Source: Bacteroidota bacterium (GTDB lineage: Bacteria > Bacteroidota > Bacteroidia > Palsa-948). Taken from it: 64,000 nucleotides of DNA. Below are positions 43,799 to 51,426 of this stretch, piece after piece. The notes beneath the pieces were generated by a model. The model had not been told where the DNA came from and ran no database searches. It worked only from the letters and a program-made list of their open reading frames with translations. The translations under genes and the position numbers were made by a program. Location of the stretch: assembly GCA_016195025.1 (NCBI GenBank), contig JACQAL010000036.1:83411-147410 (forward strand), written 5' to 3'. The first letter of the stretch is position 1, and every line of letters starts with the position of its first letter.

Positions 43799-44836
43799 GT
43801 GAAAGAACAAAAATTTCCTTCCAGAAAAGAATTATTGAAACGTTTGCACGAAGAAACTTTCAAAAGAGTCACGTTTTCGTTTTACCGCTATGTAATTATT
43901 GACGAACCCGAAAATTTGCGCGATGAACTTTTAAAAAAATGGAGAGGGTTAAATATTTTCGGAAGAATTTATCTGGCGCACGAAGGCATTAACGCGCAGA
44001 TGAGCATTCCCGAATCCAACTTTGAAAAATTCAGGAAGGAATTATATTCGGATAAACGATTTAAAAATGTTCCGTTCAAAATTGCTGTGGAAGACAACGG
44101 AAAATCTTTTTACAAACTCACTGTCAAAGTCAGAAAAAAAATTGTGGCAGATGGCTTGAGCGATGATTCATTTGATGTAACCAACGTAGGCAAGCATTTA
44201 GCCGCTGAAGAATGGAACGAAGCAATGAAGAAAAAGGAAACTGTTGTGGTTGATATGCGCAACTTTTACGAAAGCGAAGTTGGAAAATTTGAAAACGCAA
44301 TTTGTCCCGATGCGCATAGTTTTCGCCAGGCGCTTCCTATTGCGAAAGATTTGCTGAAAGGAAAAGAAGAGAAAAAAATTCTTCTCTACTGCACAGGAGG
44401 AATCCGCTGTGAAAAAGCGAGCGCTTATCTGAAACATCACGGCTTCAACAATGTGAACCAACTTTACGGAGGAATCATTGAATATGCGCGCGAAGTGAAA
44501 GCAAAAAATCTCGAATCAAAATTCAATGGAAAGAATTTTGTTTTTGACGAACGGATGGGAGAAAGAATAACCGATGAAATTATTAGCCGATGCTATCAAT
44601 GCGGAAATCTTTGCGACACGCATTACAACTGCGCGAATGACGGTTGCCATTTGCTTTTTATTCAATGTGAATCCTGCAGAGAAAAATACGAAGCGTGCTG
44701 CTCGGAAGAATGCCGGAAAATAATTCATCTTCCCGCTGAAGAGCAGAAAAAAATCCAGCGCGAAACTGCGCGCAATGTTCCGGCAGCAGTTTTTTCCAGC
44801 CGGAAGCGTGCAAAAAAAATTTCATCTCAACCTTAA
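43799..44836 (+). CDS. trhO: tRNA uridine(34) hydroxylase (rhodanese-related, TrhO/YceA)
   Basis: 345 residues. Enzyme of wobble-uridine 5-hydroxylation in tRNA, prephenate-independent route. The N-terminal UPF0176 domain includes [20 protein letters not shown]; the rhodanese domain contains the active Cys in [17 protein letters not shown]; the C-terminal extension has a Cys-rich zinc-like segment ([28 protein letters not shown]). Start is a GTG placed 30 bases behind a good promoter. hisF begins three bases after its stop, an unusual pairing. Confidence 0.93.
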   Translation: MKEQKFPSRKELLKRLHEETFKRVTFSFYRYVIIDEPENLRDELLKKWRGLNIFGRIYLAHEGINAQMSIPESNFEKFRKELYSDKRFKNVPFKIAVEDNGKSFYKLTVKVRKKIVADGLSDDSFDVTNVGKHLAAEEWNEAMKKKETVVVDMRNFYESEVGKFENAICPDAHSFRQALPIAKDLLKGKEEKKILLYCTGGIRCEKASAYLKHHGFNNVNQLYGGIIEYAREVKAKNLESKFNGKNFVFDERMGERITDEIISRCYQCGNLCDTHYNCANDGCHLLFIQCESCREKYEACCSEECRKIIHLPAEEQKKIQRETARNVPAAVFSSRKRAKKISSQP

Positions 44837-44839
44837 GTT

Positions 44840-45595
44840 GTGCTTGCCAAAAGAATTATTCCCTGCCTCGACATCAAAGACGGTCGCACTGTAAAAGGCG
44901 TGAACTTTGAAAACCTCCGCGATGCTGGCGATGCAGTCGAACTCGGAGAACTCTATGCAAAGAACGGAGCCGATGAATTAGTTTTTCTCGACATCACCGC
45001 AACAAACGAAAAAAGAAAAACACTTTCCGAACTTGTAAAAAAAATTGCGCTTCACGTAAACATTCCTTTCACGGTGGGAGGAGGAATTTCTTCTGTGGAA
45101 GATGTTTCCATTCTTTTGCATTCAGGCGCGGATAAAATTTCCATCAACACTTCCGCAGTGAAAAACCCAAACCTTATTTCTGATTTAGCAAAAAGATTCG
45201 GAAGCCAATGTGTGGTTGTTGCCATTGACGCAAAAGAAACAAATGGAGAATGGGACGTTTTTTTGAATGGAGGTAAAGTTCCTACAGAAATAAACGCATT
45301 ACAATGGGCGAAAGAAGCCGAGCAAAAAGGAGCCGGAGAAATTCTTCTCACTTCCATGAATCACGATGGAACCAAAAACGGTTTTGCAATTGAACTGACA
45401 AAAAAAATTTCTGAGTCGGTGAATATTCCTGTCATTGCTTCGGGCGGAGCGGGAACGATGGAACATTTTGCCGAAGTATTTGAAAAAGGAAAAGCCGATG
45501 CCGCGCTTGCTGCCAGCATTTTTCATTTTAAGGAAATTGCAATTTCTTCTCTTAAAAAATTTCTGAAAGAAAAAAATATTCCTGTCAGAAACTGA
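44840..45595 (+). CDS. hisF: Imidazole glycerol phosphate synthase subunit HisF
   Basis: Cyclase subunit that uses ammonia from HisH to make imidazole glycerol phosphate and AICAR in histidine synthesis. 251 residues, a full (beta/alpha)8 barrel: catalytic Asp in [13 protein letters not shown] and Asp in VVAIDAKE, phosphate-binding TVGGGISS and [13 protein letters not shown]. The start is a GTG three bases after trhO, and no hisH, hisA or other his gene is nearby, so it is detached from any histidine operon seen here. A weak hairpin (AAACTGAT / ATCAGTTT) overlaps the stop. Confidence 0.95.
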   Translation: MLAKRIIPCLDIKDGRTVKGVNFENLRDAGDAVELGELYAKNGADELVFLDITATNEKRKTLSELVKKIALHVNIPFTVGGGISSVEDVSILLHSGADKISINTSAVKNPNLISDLAKRFGSQCVVVAIDAKETNGEWDVFLNGGKVPTEINALQWAKEAEQKGAGEILLTSMNHDGTKNGFAIELTKKISESVNIPVIASGGAGTMEHFAEVFEKGKADAALAASIFHFKEIAISSLKKFLKEKNIPVRN

Positions 45596-45667
45596 TTTAT
45601 ATCAGTTTTCGTTTTGACAATTCTATGACAGTTTAACATTCTTCTTTTTCGAGATTTGTACAGCTTT

Positions 45668-46903
45668 ATGAATCGCTTTAAAATCATAGCTGTCACACAC
45701 AAGAATTTCGACATTTCAGATATCGGAAAATTCCATATTGATGAAAAGGAATGGAGCGCTCGCCTTTCCGATTTAAAAACAAAAATGGGAATTAACGAGC
45801 TTATGTTTCTTTCCACCTGCAACCGTGTGGAATTTTTGCTGAACACTTCTCAAAACATTAATAAAGATTTCATAGAGAAATTTATTCTTGCGGTCTATCC
45901 CGAAATCCGAAAAGAAGATCTGGAAAAAACAATTTCTTCCGCTTTGGTTTTCGAAAACTCCGAAGCGCTCGAACATCTTTTCAATGTGGCTTCTTCACTC
46001 GATTCGCTTGTTGTGGGCGAAAGAGAAATCATAACGCAAGTTCGAAATGCCTATGAACTTTGCCACAAACTTGATTTGACCGGAGATTTGCTCCGCCTTG
46101 TAATTCAAAAAACAATTGAGTGCGCAAAAGAAGTTTATACTAAAACAAATATTGCCAACAAACCTGTTTCAATTGTTTCCCTTGCCTATAGAAAATTAAA
46201 AGAACTTCACGTAAAACCTGATGCGCGTTTTCTCATTATTGGCGCTGGAGTTACAAATTCCACGATGGGAAAATATTTGAAGAAGCACGGGCTGACAAAT
46301 TTTGTTGTGTTCAACCGAACACTTTCCAACGGGGAAAAATTGGCAAATGAACTCGGAGGGGAAGCATTTTCACTCGGTGAATTGAAAAATTATAAAAACG
46401 GTTTTGATGTAATTGTTTCCTGCACCGGTTCTTCGCAGCCAATTATCACAAAAGAAATTTATTCCTCTTTACTTGGAAATGATAAGAACAGAAAAATAAT
46501 TATTGATCTTGCTGTGCCGGGCGATTTGGATTCAGAAGTGCACAAACATTTCGATGTAAATCTCATTTCGATTGAGAATCTTAAAATTATCGCTGAACAA
46601 AATCTCCGCGAACGCGAAAAAGAAATGGACGCTTGCAAAAAAATTATTTCTCATCATATAGCAGAATTTAATCAACTGTTCAAAGAAAGAAAAGTAGAAC
46701 TCGCGATGAGCGATGTTCCGAAAAAAGTAAAAGAGATTCGTGAAACGGCAGTGAACGAAGTTTTCGCAAAAGACATTGAGAAGCTGGATGAGCAGTCGAA
46801 AGAAACGCTCGACAAAATAATTTCTTACCTCGAGAAAAAATATATCAGCGTGCCAATGAAAATGGCAAAGGAAATTCTCATCGATGAAGCTTCCACAAAG
46901 TGA
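45668..46903 (+). CDS. hemA: Glutamyl-tRNA reductase
   Basis: NADPH-dependent reductase of glutamyl-tRNA to glutamate-1-semialdehyde, first committed step of C5 heme synthesis. 411 residues from the ATG at MNRFKIIAVTHK; a TTG four codons earlier is less likely. Catalytic Cys in LMFLSTCNRVEFLL, then DSLVVGEREIITQVRNAYE and the NADPH domain with FLIIGAGVTNSTMGKYL; the helical dimerization domain is at the C-terminus. It is followed by hemCD after 34 bases that contain a dispersed repeat, forming a heme gene cluster. Confidence 0.96.
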   Translation: MNRFKIIAVTHKNFDISDIGKFHIDEKEWSARLSDLKTKMGINELMFLSTCNRVEFLLNTSQNINKDFIEKFILAVYPEIRKEDLEKTISSALVFENSEALEHLFNVASSLDSLVVGEREIITQVRNAYELCHKLDLTGDLLRLVIQKTIECAKEVYTKTNIANKPVSIVSLAYRKLKELHVKPDARFLIIGAGVTNSTMGKYLKKHGLTNFVVFNRTLSNGEKLANELGGEAFSLGELKNYKNGFDVIVSCTGSSQPIITKEIYSSLLGNDKNRKIIIDLAVPGDLDSEVHKHFDVNLISIENLKIIAEQNLREREKEMDACKKIISHHIAEFNQLFKERKVELAMSDVPKKVKEIRETAVNEVFAKDIEKLDEQSKETLDKIISYLEKKYISVPMKMAKEILIDEASTK

Positions 46904-46905
46904 TT

Positions 46906-46934
46906 TGTCATTCTGAGCGAAGCGAAGAATCTCC
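46906..46934. repeat. Dispersed repeat fragment between hemA and hemCD
   Basis: TGTCATTCTGAGCGAAGCGA then AGAATCTCC. A common dispersed half-palindrome type; it makes up almost the whole intercistronic gap and ends three bases before the hemCD ATG. Confidence 0.55.
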
Positions 46935-46937
46935 AAA

Positions 46938-48512
46938 ATGAAAAGTAAAATTATCATAGGAAGCCGTGGAAGCGACCTTGCATTGTGGCAAGCCAATTTT
47001 ATTTTGCGTGAACTGAAAAAAATAAAATTTGACGTTGAAATAAAAATTATTAAAACGCAGGGAGACATTGTTCAAAATCTTTCCTGGGATAAAATGGAAG
47101 GCAAAGGTTTTTTCACCAAAGAAATCGAAGATGCTCTGCTGAATAAGGAAATTGATTTAGCTGTACACTCACATAAAGATTTGCCTACAGAAGAAGCGAA
47201 AGGATTAATCATTGCTGCTGTTTCAGAACGCGAAGACCCGAGCGAACTTTTGCTAATAAATAAAAATGCGGTTGATGAGAAAGAAATTTTTTTTCTCAAA
47301 CAAAATGCAATAGTCGGAACTTCATCCGCCAGAAGAAAATCGCAGATGCTCGCCTGGAGAAATGATTTGCAGTTGGAAGATTTACGCGGAAATGTTCCCA
47401 CACGAATTCAAAAACTTCGCGACAAAAAATACGATGCAATATTAATTGCCAATGCTGGAGTTTCAAGATTAGAAGTTGATTTAAGCGAATTCCATTCTGA
47501 AAAATTAGACCCGAAAGAATTTATTCCCGCGCCAGCACAGGGAGTTCTTGCTTTGCAGATTCGCGAAAGCGACAAAGAACTTTTTCAAAAACTTCAGAAA
47601 ATAAATTCCAAAGAAATTCAGGAAATAATTTCTGTTGAACGTAAAGTGATGAATTTATTTCAGGGTGGTTGTCAGTTGCCGCTTGGAGTTTATTGTGAGA
47701 AAGATGAAACTGAAAACGGAAATGCTATATATAAGGTAAGAATTGCCAAAGCAGACAAGTGGAATTCTTTTCCAAAATATTTTTATTTTGAATCGAAGAT
47801 GGCAGAAGGATTTGCTAAAAAAAATGTTGAGAAAATAAAATCAGTAAAACCTTCTTCTGTTTTTATTTCAAGAGATGAAAAGAAGAATGATTTCTTTAAG
47901 CGATGTTTGGAAGCCAATGGCTACAAAGTTTTTTGTCAATCATTGATTGAAATAAAACAAATTCCTCTGAAAAAATTTCCCAAAACTGATTGGATTTTTT
48001 TCTCCAGCAAAAATGCAGTGAAATATTTCTTCAAGCAAAATCCAACTATGAACGGAGCAAAGTTTGGAGCGGTAAGCAAATCTACCGCAGAAGAAATCCG
48101 CAGATATGGAAAGCGCGCAGAGTTTATCGGAAGCGCAGACAATACAAAACTCACAGGAAAAAAATTCTCTTCGTTAATCGGAAACAAAAAAGTTTTATTT
48201 CCCCAGGCGAAAGGAAGTATGAAAACTATTCAGCAACAATTGAAGAAAGAACAGGTGATTGATGTGGCTGTCTATGAAACTATAAAGATAGATGAGTGCC
48301 AACTGCCAACTGCCGACTGCCAACTTTTTATTTTTACAAGTCCTTCAAATGTTGAAGCTTTCTTAGAAAAAAATAAAATCAGTGCTCAACAAAAAGTAAT
48401 TGCAATGGGAGACGCAACGGCAAACGCTCTGCAGAAATATAAAGTGAAAGTAAATGCAAAGCCCGCATCATTCGATGATTTAGGATTGGTGCAGGCAGTA
48501 ATGTCTTTATAA
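46938..48512 (+). CDS. hemCD: Hydroxymethylbilane synthase fused to uroporphyrinogen-III synthase
   Basis: 524-residue bifunctional protein. Residues 1-300 are hydroxymethylbilane synthase: IIGSRGSDLALWQA, HSHKDLPTE, GTSSARRKSQML, LRGNVPTRIQKL and the dipyrromethane-binding Cys in FQGGCQLPLGVY. Residues 308-524 are a uroporphyrinogen-III synthase (VFISRDEKKNDFFKRCLE, WIFFSSKNAVKYFF, FTSPSNVEAFLEK, VIAMGDATANAL). Together they take porphobilinogen to uroporphyrinogen III. Within the second half, a heptamer array inserts ECQLPTADCQL just before the last Rossmann-like unit. The gene lies between hemA and hemB. Confidence 0.95.
   Translation: MKSKIIIGSRGSDLALWQANFILRELKKIKFDVEIKIIKTQGDIVQNLSWDKMEGKGFFTKEIEDALLNKEIDLAVHSHKDLPTEEAKGLIIAAVSEREDPSELLLINKNAVDEKEIFFLKQNAIVGTSSARRKSQMLAWRNDLQLEDLRGNVPTRIQKLRDKKYDAILIANAGVSRLEVDLSEFHSEKLDPKEFIPAPAQGVLALQIRESDKELFQKLQKINSKEIQEIISVERKVMNLFQGGCQLPLGVYCEKDETENGNAIYKVRIAKADKWNSFPKYFYFESKMAEGFAKKNVEKIKSVKPSSVFISRDEKKNDFFKRCLEANGYKVFCQSLIEIKQIPLKKFPKTDWIFFSSKNAVKYFFKQNPTMNGAKFGAVSKSTAEEIRRYGKRAEFIGSADNTKLTGKKFSSLIGNKKVLFPQAKGSMKTIQQQLKKEQVIDVAVYETIKIDECQLPTADCQLFIFTSPSNVEAFLEKNKISAQQKVIAMGDATANALQKYKVKVNAKPASFDDLGLVQAVMSL
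48297..48324 (+). repeat. Heptamer array inside hemCD
   Basis: TGCCAAC, TGCCAAC, TGCCGAC, TGCCAAC: four near-perfect heptamers in frame, translated as CQLPTADCQL. Confidence 0.85.
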
Positions 48513-48521
48513 AATTATACT

Positions 48522-49490
48522 GTGATACAACGACCGAGACGGCTCAGAAAAAATTCAATCATCCGCGAACTCATAGCGGAAACACGTCTTTCAAGAGATA
48601 TGTTCATCTATCCGTATTTTATTGTTCCGGGAAAAAAAGTCATTCATAAAATTGATGCGATGCCCGGAATAAATCATTTTTCCATAGATGAATTAGTAAA
48701 GGATGTGGAGAAAGGATTGAAACTTGGAGTGAATAAAATTTTATTGTTCGGGGTTGGAGAAGAAAAAACAAAAGATGCGAGTTCATCGTTCAGCAATAAT
48801 TCAATTGTGGTGAAGGCAGTGAAAGAGTTGAAGAAAAAATTCGGAGAAGATATTTATGTTATTACTGACGTTTGCGTGTGCGCTTACACCACGCACGGGC
48901 ACTGCGGAATTCTGCACGATAATTATGTACACAATGATTCTTCGGTGGAAGTGCTGGCGAAAATGGCACTCGCTCACGCACAGGCAGGCGCGGATATGGT
49001 TGCGCCTTCGGATATGATGGACGGAAGAGTTGGCGCAATAAGAAATCTTTTGGATGAAAATAATTTTGAGAACACCGCGATTATGTCGTACGCAATAAAA
49101 TTTTCTTCCTCTTATTACGGACCCTTTCGTGAAGCAGCTGATTCTGCTCCGCAAAAAGGCGACAGAAAATCTTACCAGATGGATTTTAGAAATGGTCGTG
49201 AAGCAATTAAAGAAGCATTGCTCGATGAACAGGAAGGCGCAGATATTTTAATGGTGAAGCCCGCGCTGGCGTATATGGATGTGATTTCAAATCTCCGCGC
49301 AAATACGTTGCTTCCTGTTGCGTGCTACAATGTTTCAGGAGAATATTCAATGGTGAAAGCCGCAGCGCAAAAAAATTGGATTGACGAACAAAAAATCGTG
49401 ATGGAAAATTTTCACTCGCTCGCCCGCGCAGGAGCAGACATAATTATTTCTTACCACACGAGGGAAATGCTGAAGAAAAACTGGCTGTAA
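48522..49490 (+). CDS. hemB: Porphobilinogen synthase (delta-aminolevulinate dehydratase)
   Basis: Condenses two 5-aminolevulinate molecules to porphobilinogen. 322 residues from a GTG nine bases after hemCD. The zinc triad DVCVCAYTTHGHC is complete, so it is the Zn-dependent type; the Schiff-base lysines appear in SYAIKFSSSYYGPFREA and LMVKPALAYMD. PSDMMDGRVGAIR and YNVSGEYSMVKAA are also conserved. Last gene of the hemA-hemCD-hemB cluster; an inverted repeat follows and may end the transcript. Confidence 0.97.
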   Translation: MIQRPRRLRKNSIIRELIAETRLSRDMFIYPYFIVPGKKVIHKIDAMPGINHFSIDELVKDVEKGLKLGVNKILLFGVGEEKTKDASSSFSNNSIVVKAVKELKKKFGEDIYVITDVCVCAYTTHGHCGILHDNYVHNDSSVEVLAKMALAHAQAGADMVAPSDMMDGRVGAIRNLLDENNFENTAIMSYAIKFSSSYYGPFREAADSAPQKGDRKSYQMDFRNGREAIKEALLDEQEGADILMVKPALAYMDVISNLRANTLLPVACYNVSGEYSMVKAAAQKNWIDEQKIVMENFHSLARAGADIIISYHTREMLKKNWL

Positions 49491-49499
49491 TCAGCGAAA

Positions 49500-49584
49500 A
49501 GCGAAACTTTACGAAAAATACGAAATTAATTACGGAATTTATTTTCCTACTTTCGTATTTTTCGTACCAATTCGTTTTTCGAAG
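49500..49584. repeat. ACGAA-rich inverted repeat, copy 3
   Basis: Perfect 15-base inner arms ACGAAAAATACGAAA and TTTCGTATTTTTCGT, with weaker outer arms GCGAAAAGCGAAA / TTCGTTTTTCGAAG. It resembles the two other intergenic palindromes in composition but its words differ. Confidence 0.65.
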
Positions 49585-49589
49585 ATTCA

Positions 49590-50711
49590 ATGTTGATAGC
49601 CGTAAATACACGACTCCTTTTAAAAGACAAACTCGAAGGCATCGGCTGGTTTACCTATGAATCGCTGAAGCGGATTACAAAAAATCATCCCGAACATAAA
49701 TTTTTATTTCTCTTTGACCGCCCGTTCTCCGAAGAATTTATTTTTTCAGATAATGTTTCTCCTCTTGTAGTAGCACCGCAAGCACGACATCCGTTTTTAT
49801 GGTGGTGGTGGTTTGAGCAATCGCTGCCGAAAATTTTTCACAAGCACGAACCGGATTTGTTTCTTTCGCCCGATGGATTTCTTTCTTTGTGTTCATCTGT
49901 GAAACAAATTCCGGTGATTCACGATTTGAATTTTGAATATTATCCTGAGGATATTCCATTCATTGCAAGAAAATATTATAAAAAATATTTTCCTCAGTTT
50001 GCGAAGAAGGCAACACGCATTGCTACTGTTTCCGAATATTCCAAACAGGATATCTCCAAACTTTATAAAATCTCTCCTGAAAAAATTGATGTGGTGTATG
50101 ACGGGGCGAATGAAGCATTCAAGCCAATCTCTGAAGAAGAAAAGAAAAAAGTAAAATGGAAATACGCAAACGGTTCCGATTATTTTCTTTTCATTGGCGC
50201 GCTTCATCCAAGAAAAAATGTTGCAAGACTGCTTTTAGCTTTTGATGAATTCAAAAAAAGTTTTCCGTCAAAAACAAAATTGTTAATTGCCGGTGAAAAG
50301 ATGTGGAAAACTGGTGATATCGAAACTGCATTTTCCTCTATGAAATTTCGCGAGGATGTTATTTTCGCAGGCAGATTAGGAGCAAACGATTTGAAAGATG
50401 TAATGGCATCTGCGTTTGCACTGGTTTTCGTTCCGTACTTTGAAGGTTTTGGAATTCCGATTGTGGAAGCAATGTATTGCGCTGTGCCGGTGATTACTTC
50501 AAACGTCACATCCATGCCGGAAGTCGCAGGTAATGCAGGTTTACTTGTTGACCCCTTTTCGGTTGATTCAATAAAAGAAGGGATGTTGAAAATTTATAAA
50601 GATGAAACTTTGAGAAATAAATTAATTGAAAACGGAAAAAGACAAAGAGAAAATTTTTCATGGGATAAAACGGCTGATAAACTTTGGAAATGCATAGAAA
50701 AAACTTTTTGA
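49590..50711 (+). CDS. Glycosyltransferase family 4 protein
   Basis: 373 residues, GT-B fold retaining glycosyltransferase (GT4). The N-terminal half ends in the acceptor-side domain (IPVIHDLNFEYYPED, RIATVSEYSKQDI); the C-terminal half has IGALHPRKNVARLLLAF, LLIAGE, VIFAGRL and the nucleotide-sugar motif PYFEGFGIPIVEAMYCAVPVI split as EGFGIPIVEAM with both Glu. Probably adds a sugar to a lipid carrier or glycan at the inner membrane. Nearby flippase suggests envelope polysaccharide assembly, with rnhB and an OmpA gene between. Confidence 0.9.
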   Translation: MLIAVNTRLLLKDKLEGIGWFTYESLKRITKNHPEHKFLFLFDRPFSEEFIFSDNVSPLVVAPQARHPFLWWWWFEQSLPKIFHKHEPDLFLSPDGFLSLCSSVKQIPVIHDLNFEYYPEDIPFIARKYYKKYFPQFAKKATRIATVSEYSKQDISKLYKISPEKIDVVYDGANEAFKPISEEEKKKVKWKYANGSDYFLFIGALHPRKNVARLLLAFDEFKKSFPSKTKLLIAGEKMWKTGDIETAFSSMKFREDVIFAGRLGANDLKDVMASAFALVFVPYFEGFGIPIVEAMYCAVPVITSNVTSMPEVAGNAGLLVDPFSVDSIKEGMLKIYKDETLRNKLIENGKRQRENFSWDKTADKLWKCIEKTF

Positions 50712-50721
50712 AATAACTTTT

Positions 50722-51396
50722 CTGCTAAAACCATACTTCGATAAAACTTTACTGGAAGCCGGTTGCGATGAAGCAGGCAGAGGTTGCCTTGCCGGACCGG
50801 TGTTTGCCTCTGCAGTAATTCTTCCGCGTGCTTCCGGATTTTCTTCCGACAAAGAATTGAAAAAACATTTGAAGGCATTGCGGAAAGTAAATGACTCAAA
50901 ACAACTCACGCATGAAATAAGAATGGAACTTCGTCCGCTTATAGAGCAAACTGCAATTGCATTCGCTGTCGGAGTTTGTTCGGTGGAAGAAATTGACGAG
51001 ATAAATATTCTGAATGCTTCTTTCAAAGCCATGCACAAGGCAGTTGAAAAATTAAATATAGAACCGGAACTTCTTTTAATTGATGGAAACCGTTTCAACA
51101 AATATAATTCTGCCTCGGGAAAAAAAATTGCGCATCAGTGTATCATTGAAGGTGACGGAAAATATCTTTCCATCGCCTGCGCTTCCATTCTCGCCAAAAC
51201 GTATCGCGATGATTATATGAAAGGGCTCCACGAAAAATTTCCGCATTACGGATGGGAACAGAATAAAGGATACGCTACGCGCGGGCACCGCTATGTAATT
51301 GAGCAAAGCGGAATCTGCGAACATCATCGCAAGAGTTTCACGCTTTTCCCTTCACAACTTGAATTGGAATTTGCCGAAGGGAAAGAAAGCGAATAA
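50722..51396 (+). CDS. rnhB: Ribonuclease HII, apparent CTG start
   Basis: Endonuclease that removes ribonucleotides from DNA. About 224 residues. The catalytic DEAGRG segment (ALEAGCDEAGRGCLAGPV region, read as EAGCDEAGRGCLAGPV) is encoded upstream of the first GTG at VFASAV, so the GTG cannot be the true start. Between the in-frame TAG and that motif there is no ATG, GTG or TTG; only ATA and CTG. The CTG gives (M)LKPYFDKTLLEAGCDEAGRG, which aligns residue for residue with the usual N-terminus of this family. Other motifs: DSKQLTHE, LLIDGN, GDGKYLSIACASILAKTYRD and the late HRYVIEQSG. Confidence 0.85.
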   Translation: MLKPYFDKTLLEAGCDEAGRGCLAGPVFASAVILPRASGFSSDKELKKHLKALRKVNDSKQLTHEIRMELRPLIEQTAIAFAVGVCSVEEIDEINILNASFKAMHKAVEKLNIEPELLLIDGNRFNKYNSASGKKIAHQCIIEGDGKYLSIACASILAKTYRDDYMKGLHEKFPHYGWEQNKGYATRGHRYVIEQSGICEHHRKSFTLFPSQLELEFAEGKESE

Positions 51397-51401
51397 GTTT
51401 T

Positions 51402-51409
51402 TATATTTG
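51402..51409 (+). promoter_or_regulatory. Candidate -7 box for the OmpA-family gene
   Basis: TATATTTG, 17 bases before the GTG start. No TTG at the expected distance upstream. Confidence 0.35.
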
Positions 51410-51426
51410 TCAAACTCTTTTCTCCC

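Noticed and set aside
45588-45610. Hairpin AAACTGAT/ATCAGTTT as a terminator after hisF
   Set aside because: Only eight A/T-rich pairs with no clean T-run; too weak to list as a terminator.
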